This document shows, piece by piece, positions 34,688 through 42,357 of a stretch of DNA of 64,000 bases. A program made the position numbers and the translations under genes. Position 1 is the first letter of the stretch; every line of letters starts with the position of its first letter. The stretch is from Chryseobacterium scophthalmum (GTDB lineage Bacteria > Bacteroidota > Bacteroidia > Flavobacteriales > Weeksellaceae). The stretch covers positions 744,001-808,000 of the forward strand of contig NZ_FSRQ01000001.1 in NCBI RefSeq assembly GCF_900143185.1, read 5' to 3'. The notes beneath the pieces are model-generated. The model saw only the letters and a program-made list of their open reading frames with translations, was not told where the DNA came from and did no database searches.

Positions 34688-35197
34688 TTACAGTACTTTT
34701 AATTTTATAATTAAAGGAATATCGTTATCAATTTTATTTTCGTCACCGTAAGTTCCGTAAGCTAATGATGATGGTACAAGAAGCGTTACTTCTTCCCCGT
34801 TCTGCATGTATCGAAGAGCATTTTCAACAGCTTTAAGCTCATCAAAATGTCCGAATCTTGCATCGTTTCTGCTTATAGATTTATCATAAATTTTAGTCTG
34901 GTCAAAATCATAAAGATCGTACGAATACGAAACTGTAGATTCATCAGGTCTTCTTTCCCGCTTATCAAAACCATCGACCGTCGTCCAATAATTCAGTTGT
35001 GTTGGAAAGAATTTTATATTTTGACTTGTAATCCAATCCTGAATTTGCTGCCTTTCCACCGTATTCAGATTTTTCATACGGTTTTTAGAAACATCCAGAT
35101 CATTTTGGCTCAAAACACCACCAACCGGTGGATGCACCGGGTTATTTCTTTTGCAGCTCAATAAGCTAAGAAGAGATATAAAGACTAATTTTTTCAT
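34688..35197 (-). CDS. GldI-like FKBP-type peptidyl-prolyl isomerase lipoprotein
   Basis: 169 residues from the ATG at 35197, which gives a good lipoprotein signal (LLSLLSC, C15); an upstream in-frame start lacks one. The C-terminal half is FKBP-like (KAVENALRYMQNGEEVTLLV, SSLAYGTYGDENKIDNDIPL), the N-terminal half is family-specific. Similar to GldI, a lipoprotein linked to gliding and type IX secretion in Flavobacterium; assignment to GldI rather than a general FKBP is probable, not certain. Operon with the cyclophilin-FKBP gene. Confidence 0.75.
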   Translation of the reverse strand: MKKLVFISLLSLLSCKRNNPVHPPVGGVLSQNDLDVSKNRMKNLNTVERQQIQDWITSQNIKFFPTQLNYWTTVDGFDKRERRPDESTVSYSYDLYDFDQTKIYDKSISRNDARFGHFDELKAVENALRYMQNGEEVTLLVPSSLAYGTYGDENKIDNDIPLIIKLKVL

Positions 35198-35359
35198 AAA
35201 AACTTTTGCGAAAATAAGCATTTCGGGAATCAATTACAAAACTTGGTGAATTTATATTTAGAAACTACTGAAATTTCATTAAGAGACTAAGATTGTTAAT
35301 GATAGTTTTAATTTAATATTAAAATCAATTACCATTTCGTATTACAATTTTAAACAAAA

Positions 35360-35385
35360 AAAGCCAGGAAATAATTCCTGACTTT
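35360..35385 (-). terminator. Terminator of ilvE
   Basis: AAAGCCAGGAA (35360-35370) with TTCCTGACTTT (35375-35385), loop ATAA, one mismatch, T-run on the minus strand, 22 bases after the stop. Confidence 0.85.
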
Positions 35386-35407
35386 GTATTGATATTTAAT
35401 TCTAAAA

Positions 35408-36478
35408 TTAAACAGTTTCTAGTGCATGATCAACCAAAACTCTCCATCCGAAAGGATCTTCTGTAAGGTTATTTTGTAAATCTACTAAATCATTTTTAAG
35501 GATTACTGCAAAACTTTCTTCGTCTGAAAGTCTAGGCAATTCAAGTTTTTCACCATTATATCCTAAAGCCTGGAAAACAGTTGTAACAACCGCAGTTCCT
35601 ACTCCCCAAACTTCTTTCAAAGTTCCGTTTTTCTGAGCTTCCACAACATCTTTTACTTTAATAGGCTCTACTTTTATTTCAAAACCTCTTTTCTTAGCCA
35701 ATTGAATGAAACTATCTCTTGTAACACCATCCAAAATTTTCTCAGAAGTAGGTGGCGTATAAATAGTATCGTTGATTCTTACGAAAACATTCATTGTTCC
35801 ACTTTCTTCGAAATATTCGTGAGTAGCATCATCAGTCCAGATAATCTGATCATACCCTTCTTCCATTGCCAATTGAGTTGGGTAGAAAGAAGCAGCATAG
35901 TTTCCTGCAGCTTTAGCAGAACCAACACCACCACTTGCCGCTCTAGAATAATGATCTGAAATTTTTACAGACACAGGTTCTGTATAATACATTTTTGCCG
36001 GTGTAGCTACAATTGCAAACATATATTTATTAGCTACTCTTGCTTTTAAAGCTTCTTCAGTAGCGAAAATTAATGGTCTGATATATAAAGAATTACCTTC
36101 TCCTTGCGGAACCCATTCTCTATCAATATCGATTAAAGCTTTCAAACCATCCAAAAAGATTTCTTCTGTAACCTGAGGCATTGCCAAACGAGCTGCAGAT
36201 TTATTGATACGCTCAAAATTCTTTTCTGGCCTGAAAAGGAAAACCTGTCCGTCTTTATCTTTGTAGGCTTTCATACCTTCAAAACAAGCTTGCCCATAAT
36301 TCACTCCCATCATAGCAGGCGTAAACAATAATGGACCATAAGGAACCAATTTTACCTCGCCCCATTTTCCGTTCTCATACTCGCAGATAATCATGTGATC
36401 ACTGAAAGTACCTCCAAAAGAAAAATTATTAGGATCGAAAGTAGAAATTCTAGAGTTTTCTGTTTTTTGAATTATCAT
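35408..36478 (-). CDS. ilvE: Branched-chain amino acid aminotransferase
   Basis: 356 residues, fold-type IV PLP enzyme. NYGQACFEGMKAY near 63, RINKSAARLAMP near 92, the Schiff-base Lys in GGVGSAKAAGNYAAS near 193, and EESGTMNVFV near 230. Eukaryote-like length is normal for Bacteroidota. Catalyses the last step of Val, Leu and Ile synthesis and the first of their breakdown. Single gene with its own terminator, divergent from mnmD. Confidence 0.95.
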   Translation of the reverse strand: MIIQKTENSRISTFDPNNFSFGGTFSDHMIICEYENGKWGEVKLVPYGPLLFTPAMMGVNYGQACFEGMKAYKDKDGQVFLFRPEKNFERINKSAARLAMPQVTEEIFLDGLKALIDIDREWVPQGEGNSLYIRPLIFATEEALKARVANKYMFAIVATPAKMYYTEPVSVKISDHYSRAASGGVGSAKAAGNYAASFYPTQLAMEEGYDQIIWTDDATHEYFEESGTMNVFVRINDTIYTPPTSEKILDGVTRDSFIQLAKKRGFEIKVEPIKVKDVVEAQKNGTLKEVWGVGTAVVTTVFQALGYNGEKLELPRLSDEESFAVILKNDLVDLQNNLTEDPFGWRVLVDHALETV

Positions 36479-36547
36479 TTCTTAAAATTTTTATGATGTT
36501 CTACAAATTTAACATAATTTTCCAAATATAAAAATTTTAGATTAAAT

Positions 36548-37237
36548 TTGAAAAAAATTACTTTGGAAAGAGAAATAAAGACCACAAACGACGGTAGTAA
36601 AACACTGTTTATCAGTGAATTAAACGAAAACTACCACTCTCATCACGGAGCTCTTCAGGAAGCCGAACATGTATTTATTAAAAATGGATTAAACTTAATA
36701 AATGATTACGAAATTAACATTTTAGAACTCGGTTTTGGAACAGGTTTGAATGTTTTGGTAACAATTAATGAATATTTAAAAACTGACAAAAATCATATCA
36801 TCAACTATTTTACCCTCGAAAAATATCCAATAAACGAGTCTGAAATTGAAAACTTAGCCTACTTTGAGCATTTTGATAACGTTGAATTAAAAAATATTTA
36901 TCAAAAAATTCATCAATCTGAATGGGAAAAATCAGTAGAAATTATTCCAGGTTTTCATTTATATAAGATTCAATGCGATTTTTTTGATCTTAAAAACATT
37001 GATTTACCGAAAATTAACCTTGTCTATTACGATTGCTTCGGAGCAAGAGTGCAGCCAGATCTTTGGGAAATGCCTTTATTTGAAATGGTTTCTGATAAAA
37101 TGAACGTAAACGGACTGTTAACAACCTACTCTTCTAAAGGAAGTGTAAGAAGGATTTTACAAGACCTTAATTTTAAAGTTGAAAAAAAACAAGGTCCTCC
37201 CGGAAAAAGAGAAATGATTAATGCCATAAAGTTATAG
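36548..37237 (+). CDS. mnmD: tRNA 5-methylaminomethyl-2-thiouridine methyltransferase
   Basis: 229 residues. SAM-binding INILELGFGTGLNVLV near residue 60, YYDCFGARVQPDLWEMPLFE near 158 and TYSSKGSVRRILQDL near 197, then GPPGKREM, match the MnmC methyltransferase half (DUF752). It methylates the wobble uridine of some tRNAs in the cytoplasm. The lone form without the oxidase domain is MnmD. Start is uncertain: TTG at 36548 lies inside a TAAATTTG box, and a second TTG at 36563 (LEREIKTTNDGS) fits the family start better. Confidence 0.85.
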   Translation: MKKITLEREIKTTNDGSKTLFISELNENYHSHHGALQEAEHVFIKNGLNLINDYEINILELGFGTGLNVLVTINEYLKTDKNHIINYFTLEKYPINESEIENLAYFEHFDNVELKNIYQKIHQSEWEKSVEIIPGFHLYKIQCDFFDLKNIDLPKINLVYYDCFGARVQPDLWEMPLFEMVSDKMNVNGLLTTYSSKGSVRRILQDLNFKVEKKQGPPGKREMINAIKL

Positions 37238-37239
37238 GC

Positions 37240-37320
37240 TGAAAGCTGGATGTTTGATGGTGGAAGTTTAACGTGAATTTAATCACAAATATCACCCCAC
37301 TTCAAACTTCCAGCTTCCAT
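37240..37320. repeat. Short-word inverted repeat
   Basis: GGAAGTTT (37262-37269) with AAACTTCC (37304-37311), and partial copies of GCTGGA / TCCAGC words outside. Between mnmD and the NUDIX gene. Confidence 0.45.
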
Positions 37321-37363
37321 CTTATCAATATTTTCCCTATTTTAGCTAAGCAAAATACTATCT

Positions 37364-37780
37364 ATGATTGACAATATTAATATAAGAGTTTATGCATGCG
37401 TTGTAAAAGACAAAAAAGTTCTTACGCTTTTTGAAGAATATGCAGGTGAACCTTTAATGAAATTTCCCGGCGGTGGATTAGAATACGGAGAAGGATTGAC
37501 AGATTGCCTGAAGCGTGAGTTTGAAGAAGAACTAAATGTAAATATAGAAATTGTAGAGCATCTTTATACCCAGGAAGATTTCTTGGTTTCCCGTTTCAAA
37601 GAAAACGAGCAGCTTCTTACTATATATTATATGGTAAACATAATTAATGAAGAAGATTTTATTATTCTTGATCCCTGCATTGAAAAAATAGACTGGATTT
37701 CTATTGACTCAACCGAGAATCCTTTTAGTCTGCCTATTGATAAAATCGTTTTCGATAAGCTGAAAGAAAAATTCCTGTAA
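37364..37780 (+). CDS. NUDIX hydrolase
   Basis: 138 residues. The NUDIX box is complete: GGGLEYGEGLTDCLKREF followed by EEELNV (residues about 37-59), with the catalytic REFEEE. Substrate (a nucleoside diphosphate linked to X) is not predictable. Single gene; its stop codon lies inside the terminator stem. Confidence 0.92.
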   Translation: MIDNINIRVYACVVKDKKVLTLFEEYAGEPLMKFPGGGLEYGEGLTDCLKREFEEELNVNIEIVEHLYTQEDFLVSRFKENEQLLTIYYMVNIINEEDFIILDPCIEKIDWISIDSTENPFSLPIDKIVFDKLKEKFL

Positions 37781-37800
37781 ATAATTTACAGGAATTTTTT
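37769..37800. terminator. Bidirectional terminator overlapping the NUDIX stop codon
   Basis: Perfect 13-bp stem AAATTCCTGTAAA (37769-37781) with 37785-37797, 3-base loop, T-run after. Shared with the convergent DUF4294 gene ending at 37803. Confidence 0.88.
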
Positions 37801-37802
37801 AT

Positions 37803-38510
37803 TTATCTAGATACTTTAAAATCTTTTGCTCCGGGATATGGTTGCAAATAACCGGAATTCCAATTGGACTGCAATAGCGATTCTAAAAACTCATCCGTTC
37901 TATTCTTGTGAGGATTGTAAGGCTCTTTCAAATCAATATCTGCCATTTTCCCTTTTACATTCCACCAAAATGCACTCCATCCGCCGCGCAATTCTCTAAT
38001 GATTTCATAAACGTTTTTTCCGGTTGCTCTGTTCATTAATTTGGCAAAAACCTGACCTTCTGTTGTTGTTAAATCTCTCAACTGCTTTTCGTACTGATCA
38101 GCCAACATATTTTGTCTGTCTCTTACATATTTTCTTTTGGCTGCACTGTCAAGATTGTTCATTTCCCCCTGAATATCTCTGTATTGTTGCAATGCAGTTA
38201 AAAACAAAGGATAAACACGGTATAATTTTTTATTTAAAAAGAAGTAATAATTTTTATCGAGTTGATTATTAAATTTAGGCTTATTTAAAAGAACTAATTC
38301 ATCCATCACCACGACAGTTTCACCGTTGATTTCGTAGAATTTAGCTTTTTGCCTTTCATCATAATAATATTTATTACCAAATTCATCGGTTTTCAATTGT
38401 TCCGGTGGATATTGACTGAGAGGCTTGATATTTATAGAATCTTTCTGCTGCCCAGAAACACCAATCACAAAAAACAGGAGAAAAAGGCAGGCAATTTTAT
38501 GAAATTTCAT
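37803..38510 (-). CDS. DUF4294-domain secreted protein
   Basis: 235 residues from the ATG at 38510 (MKFHKIACLFLLFFVIGVSG), which opens with a signal peptide; an earlier in-frame start adds 12 residues before it. The mature protein is almost all DUF4294: FYEINGETVVVMDELVLL, YRVYPLFLTALQQYRDIQ, and the Trp-rich RELRGGWSAFWWNVKGKMA. Conserved in Bacteroidota, function unknown. It is divergent from the M42 peptidase gene, 52 bases apart. Confidence 0.85.
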   Translation of the reverse strand: MKFHKIACLFLLFFVIGVSGQQKDSINIKPLSQYPPEQLKTDEFGNKYYYDERQKAKFYEINGETVVVMDELVLLNKPKFNNQLDKNYYFFLNKKLYRVYPLFLTALQQYRDIQGEMNNLDSAAKRKYVRDRQNMLADQYEKQLRDLTTTEGQVFAKLMNRATGKNVYEIIRELRGGWSAFWWNVKGKMADIDLKEPYNPHKNRTDEFLESLLQSNWNSGYLQPYPGAKDFKVSR

Positions 38511-38562
38511 TATTTTTACACGTATTATAACAAAATTTGACAACAAAAATCATTCCCTTTAT

Positions 38563-39639
38563 ATGAAATTCGAAAAGAAATCTTTGAAATTTTTAGAGAA
38601 ATATTTAAACACTTCATCACCAACAGGTTATGAACATCACGGACAAAAAGTTTGGATGGATTATATCAGTCCATATGTAGACAAAGTAGAAGTTGACCAT
38701 TACGGAACCGCATACGGAATCATCAATCCTGAAGCAGAATTCAAAGTAGTTATTGAAGCGCACGCCGACGAAATTTCATGGTATGTTAATTACATTACGG
38801 ATGACGGATTAATTTATGTAATCAGAAACGGAGGTTCAGACCAAACTATAGCACCTTCTAAAGTTGTTCATATTCATGGTGAAAAAGGAATTGTAAAAGG
38901 AGTTTTCGGATGGCCTGCAATTCACACAAGAAGCGCCAATCAAAATGAACCCACTCCAAAAATCGACAATATTTTTATAGACTGTGGAGCAATCTCAAAA
39001 CAAGAGGTTGAGGATTTAGGAATTTTTGTAGGATGTATGATTACATATCCTGATGAATTTTTTGAAATGAACGACCGTTATTTTGTTTGCAGAGCTTTAG
39101 ATAACAGAATCGGCGGATTTATGATTGCGGAAGTTGCAAGGCTTTTAAAGGAAAATAAAAAACAAATTCCTTTCGGTTTATATATTACGAATTCGGTACA
39201 GGAAGAAGTTGGTCTTTACGGTGCAGATATGATTGCAGATACGATTAAACCTAATATCGCAATTGTTACAGATGTCACCCATGACACAACAACACCAATG
39301 ATTGAAAAGAAAAAAGAAGGCGATCAAAAATGCGGCGATGGTCCGGTTGTATTTTTCGCTCCAAGTGTACATCACACGATTAGAGAATTAATCATTGATA
39401 CCGCAAAAACTAAAAAAATACCTTTTCAAAGAGCAGCAGCAAGCAGAGCAACAGGCACAGATACAGATGCTTTCGCTCATTCTAACGGCGGTGTACCAAG
39501 TGCTTTGATTTCCTTACCTTTGCGCTACATGCATACAACAGTAGAAATGGTCTCTAAAGAAGATGTCGGAAATGTCATTCAGTTGATTTACGAAACACTT
39601 CTTAAGATAAAACCGGAAATGAAATTGAAATATCATTAA
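38563..39639 (+). CDS. M42-family aminopeptidase
   Basis: 358 residues. Metal ligands: VIEAHADEISW near 65, RALDNRIGGFM near 180, VQEEVGLYGAD near 213, VTDVTHDTTTP near 235 and a His near 320 (FAHSNGGVPS). This is the FrvX/glutamyl-aminopeptidase type with a co-catalytic di-metal site that forms large cytoplasmic shells. Trims peptides. Single gene. Confidence 0.92.
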   Translation: MKFEKKSLKFLEKYLNTSSPTGYEHHGQKVWMDYISPYVDKVEVDHYGTAYGIINPEAEFKVVIEAHADEISWYVNYITDDGLIYVIRNGGSDQTIAPSKVVHIHGEKGIVKGVFGWPAIHTRSANQNEPTPKIDNIFIDCGAISKQEVEDLGIFVGCMITYPDEFFEMNDRYFVCRALDNRIGGFMIAEVARLLKENKKQIPFGLYITNSVQEEVGLYGADMIADTIKPNIAIVTDVTHDTTTPMIEKKKEGDQKCGDGPVVFFAPSVHHTIRELIIDTAKTKKIPFQRAAASRATGTDTDAFAHSNGGVPSALISLPLRYMHTTVEMVSKEDVGNVIQLIYETLLKIKPEMKLKYH

Positions 39640-39642
39640 AAA

Positions 39643-39710
39643 AGAAGTTAGATATTAGATCTTAGAAGTTAGTTTAAAAACTAATGGTTGATTTCTAATA
39701 TCTAACTTCT
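39643..39710. repeat. Short-word inverted repeat, possible terminator
   Basis: Perfect 17-bp arms AGAAGTTAGATATTAGA (39643-39659) and the complement at 39694-39710, followed by further TCTAATATC words to about 39728. It begins three bases after the M42 stop codon. Confidence 0.7.
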
Positions 39711-39739
39711 AATATATCTAATATCTAAGTAAAGTAAAA

Positions 39740-40390
39740 ATGAAAACGAAGCTTATTGCTCCTTCCCTTTTATCTGCAGACTTTGGAAATCTGCAAAGAG
39801 ACATTGAAATGCTGAACAATTCTCAAGCCGACTGGTTACATGTTGATGTAATGGACGGAAGATTTGTTCCTAATATTTCTTTCGGTTTTCCGGTGATGAA
39901 AACAATCCAACAACACGCAAAGAAATTTGTTGATGTACATTTGATGATTGTAGAACCTGAAAAATATGTTGAAGAATTTATCGATTACGGGGCAGATTTG
40001 GTTTCTGTACATTACGAAGCTTGTACACATCTTCATAGAACAATTAATTTAATCCAAAGCAAAGGTGCAAAAGCAGGAGTTGTATTAAATCCTTCTACTC
40101 CGGTTTTGATGTTGGAAGATATTATTTCTGATGTAGATTTGGTATTATTAATGAGTGTAAACCCAGGTTTTGGCGGACAAAAATTCATTGAAAACACTTA
40201 CAAGAAAATTGCTGAGACTAAAGATCTTATTTTAAGCAATAATTCTACAGCGCTTATTCAGGTTGATGGTGGAGTAAATCTAGATAATGCATCTAAGTTA
40301 TTTGAGGCGGGTGCCGATGTTTTAGTTGCCGGAAACGCAGTTTTCTCTACAGAAAATCCTGAAAGAACCATTGAGCTTTTAAAGGTTTAA
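39740..40390 (+). CDS. rpe: Ribulose-phosphate 3-epimerase
   Basis: 216 residues, TIM barrel. APSLLSADFGNL at the start, HVDVMDGRFVPNISFG near 34 (metal His/Asp), VHLMIVEPEKYV near 68, LMSVNPGFGGQKF near 140 and QVDGGVNLDNA near 173. Interconverts ribulose 5-phosphate and xylulose 5-phosphate in the pentose phosphate pathway. Own terminator follows. Confidence 0.96.
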   Translation: MKTKLIAPSLLSADFGNLQRDIEMLNNSQADWLHVDVMDGRFVPNISFGFPVMKTIQQHAKKFVDVHLMIVEPEKYVEEFIDYGADLVSVHYEACTHLHRTINLIQSKGAKAGVVLNPSTPVLMLEDIISDVDLVLLMSVNPGFGGQKFIENTYKKIAETKDLILSNNSTALIQVDGGVNLDNASKLFEAGADVLVAGNAVFSTENPERTIELLKV

Positions 40391-40407
40391 GAATTCAAAC
40401 TAAATAC

Positions 40408-40446
40408 AAAAGGCTATTTCATAATAAATGAAACAGCCTTTTTTTT
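40408..40446. terminator. Intrinsic terminator of rpe
   Basis: AAAAGGCT with AGCCTTTT and inner TTTCAT / ATGAAA with one mismatch, ending in eight T. Lies between rpe and the convergent lipoprotein gene. Confidence 0.85.
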
Positions 40447-40464
40447 AAATTATATTGTGGTTAT

Positions 40465-41097
40465 TTAATCAACTTGCTGAAAATTAAAACTTAAATCTCC
40501 ACCATTATAATCCAGAGAAATATTGGTTGGAAAAACTTGAGAAGAGCCTCCTACCCATCGATATTCCCAAACTTTTATATTTCCCGCAGTAATTGGATAG
40601 ACTGCATTACTGTTATCCGCTTTATTCCTTTTATACCAATCGTTAGAGTTCATCGTAATAACATATTTTTTGTCTTTTTCAAGCATCATTTCAGGAATAC
40701 TTTTTACAACAACGGTATTGGCTGTAGCAACATTTACCATTTCAGTTCTTAACACCGTTTTTGTATCAAAATCCCAGATCGTTATTTTTAAATTCGGATT
40801 CAAATCAGGCAATTTTACGACCAAAGCATTTATTTTACCTTTTACATTTGGAGAAAATGTAAGACCAAATTCATAATTCCCAGAATTCACAAAATTAGAT
40901 GTTGTTGTAAAACCTGCTAGATTATGATATTTATCTAAAGGATTTTCTTCATTATACACAATTGCAGCCGGCGGTTGATTATCATCTTCATCTTTACTGC
41001 AGCTCAAAGAAGAAAATACAATCATTAAAGGTAATATCATCAATACATTTTTTATTGATACATATTTTTTCTCAAAAAGGAAACTTAGATTTTTCAT
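40465..41097 (-). CDS. Lipoprotein, DUF4082-like
   Basis: 210 residues. Long signal with lipobox at C33 (FSSLSC), followed by an Asp-rich linker (SKDEDDNQPP). The mature domain is beta-rich: NYEFGLTFSPNVKGKINAL, LKITIWDFDTKTVLRTEM and KKYVITMNSNDWYKRN resemble DUF4082 carbohydrate-linked beta-sandwiches. Family call is tentative. Single gene. Confidence 0.65.
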   Translation of the reverse strand: MKNLSFLFEKKYVSIKNVLMILPLMIVFSSLSCSKDEDDNQPPAAIVYNEENPLDKYHNLAGFTTTSNFVNSGNYEFGLTFSPNVKGKINALVVKLPDLNPNLKITIWDFDTKTVLRTEMVNVATANTVVVKSIPEMMLEKDKKYVITMNSNDWYKRNKADNSNAVYPITAGNIKVWEYRWVGGSSQVFPTNISLDYNGGDLSFNFQQVD

Positions 41098-41208
41098 AAT
41101 TTTTTATTTAAATATTATGAAGCAAATTTCAAAATAATACCTTTTTGAACTATCAGGAAAAACACTCTTTCTAACAGAGGCATTTACCTTAATAATGTAC
41201 AAATAAAA

Positions 41209-41233
41209 AAAGGCAGTTTTATCAACTGCCTTT
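41209..41233 (-). terminator. Orphan intrinsic terminator
   Basis: AAAGGCAGTT with AACTGCCTTT, loop TTATC, then seven T on the minus strand. It is about 330 bases beyond the ndk terminator, so it would end a separate short minus-strand transcript. Confidence 0.7.
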
Positions 41234-41560
41234 CTTCTCATTACATTGAGGAATTATATGGTTATTAGTTTTTCTCTTTTTTTGTTTCGATTTAGTGAAA
41301 CCGATTACCTTTTTTTTAATGACATAAAGATGGTAAAATAAAAAACATCATCCTATCCGTAAAAACACTGAAATTTCAATAAATAAATCTTTATTTTAAT
41401 TTTTAATTCAACCATATTAGACTTTTGATTATAATACTTTCAATCACCAAAAAGTTAATTAGATTTAATTTAAATAATATTTTTTATAAAAATCAAATTT
41501 TTAAATTATATTTTTTTAGGACGAAATGGCAGATAATTAATAAAAAAAATATTAGCACAA

Positions 41561-41590
41561 AAAAAATCCGGAATAATTTCCGGATTTTTT
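41561..41590 (-). terminator. Intrinsic terminator of ndk
   Basis: AAATCCGGAA (41564-41573) with TTCCGGATTT (41578-41587), four-base loop, flanking A- and T-runs. It lies 17 bases after the ndk stop. Confidence 0.9.
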
Positions 41591-41606
41591 ATTTATGGGA
41601 TTTTAA

Positions 41607-42023
41607 TTAAAAAATCTCTCTTCCTGAAAAATGAAATTGAGCTTCAATTAAAGCATTCTCGTTAGAGTCAGAACCATGCACAGCATTCTCTCCGATGCTT
41701 CTAGCAAACATTTTTCTGATAGTTCCTTCAGCTGCTTCAGCAGGATTTGTAGCACCGATTAAAGTTCTGAAATCTTCCACTGCATTATCTTTTTCTAAAA
41801 CCGCAGCAACGATTGGACCTGAGCTCATAAAATCAACCAATTCTCCGTAAAAAGGTCTTTCTGCATGTACTTCGTAGAATTTTTTTGCATCAGCAACAGT
41901 AAGTTGAGTTAATTTCAAAGCTTTGATCTTAAAACCTCCTTCTGAAATCTTTCCTAAAATAGCTCCAATATGACCGTCAGCAACTGCATCTGGCTTAATC
42001 ATTGTAAATGTAATGTTTGACAT
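41607..42023 (-). CDS. ndk: Nucleoside diphosphate kinase
   Basis: 138 residues. Start [19 protein letters not shown], phosphohistidine in [13 protein letters not shown] near 115, and ARSIGENAV before it; all NDK residues are present. Balances NTP pools by phosphate transfer through the active-site His. Length is normal. Monocistronic, with a -7 box at 42048-42055 and its own terminator. Confidence 0.96.
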   Translation of the reverse strand: MSNITFTMIKPDAVADGHIGAILGKISEGGFKIKALKLTQLTVADAKKFYEVHAERPFYGELVDFMSSGPIVAAVLEKDNAVEDFRTLIGATNPAEAAEGTIRKMFARSIGENAVHGSDSNENALIEAQFHFSGREIF

Positions 42024-42047
42024 AACTGTATATTTTTTTTAATGGCG

Positions 42048-42055
42048 CAAAATTA
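42048..42055 (-). promoter_or_regulatory. ndk: TAnnTTTG -7 box of ndk
   Basis: TAATTTTG on the minus strand, 25 bases upstream of the ndk ATG. No -33 element at a normal distance. Confidence 0.55.
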
Positions 42056-42132
42056 CAAAAAATATCCAAAATATAGTTTTAATTTAATTTTAACATAAAA
42101 TAACTTTTATTAAGAAATTTTAAAATCATTTT

Positions 42133-42148
42133 TGGCACAGTAATTGTA
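42133..42148 (+). promoter_or_regulatory. Sigma-54-like promoter
   Basis: TGGCAC-AGTAA-TTGTA matches the -24/-12 consensus TGGCAC-N5-TTGCA in spacing and in all fixed positions except one (T for C at -12). No other gene start follows on this strand before the terminator at 42202. Chance occurrence, or overlap with a small minus-strand reading frame, remains possible. Confidence 0.5.
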
Positions 42149-42157
42149 ATTACTAAT

Positions 42158-42225
42158 TCGATTCTCATGTTTAATTTGAGTTTTCATGGTTATTAGTTTT
42201 TACCCAGCTTCGGCTGGGTTTTTTT
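42158..42225 (+). ncRNA. Candidate small RNA, about 70 nt
   Basis: Begins at the start expected from the sigma-54-like site and ends in a strong terminator: ACCCAGC-TTCG-GCTGGGT (42202-42219) with seven T. No plus-strand gene lies upstream for many kilobases, so this terminator needs a local transcript. It contains ATGGTTATTAGTTTTT, also present at 41258-41273. A short plus-strand frame (MVISFYPASAG...) runs through the terminator and is not convincing as a gene. Confidence 0.5.
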
Positions 42226-42357
42226 ATTCACAAAAAACAACCGAATTATTTGCAAAATTCACAATAACACAATCATTCACAATCATACATAATAATCTTT
42301 TGCTTCAAAATCAATCAAAGCAATAAATTAAACGTAGAAAATAAGATAAGAAATTAC

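Larger units (their letters stand above)
41098..41606. other. Long intergenic region with an orphan terminator and a repeat of the ndk-rsgA element
   Basis: No protein gene seen. It holds a strong hairpin (41209-41233) with its T-run on the minus strand, unconnected to any gene, and the words TTCTCAT (41235-41241) and ATGGTTATTAGTTTTT (41258-41273), shared with 42162-42201. A plus-strand hairpin GTTTC/GAAAC (41284-41301) followed by T8 comes next. The rest is AT-rich with no signal I could read. Confidence 0.5.
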
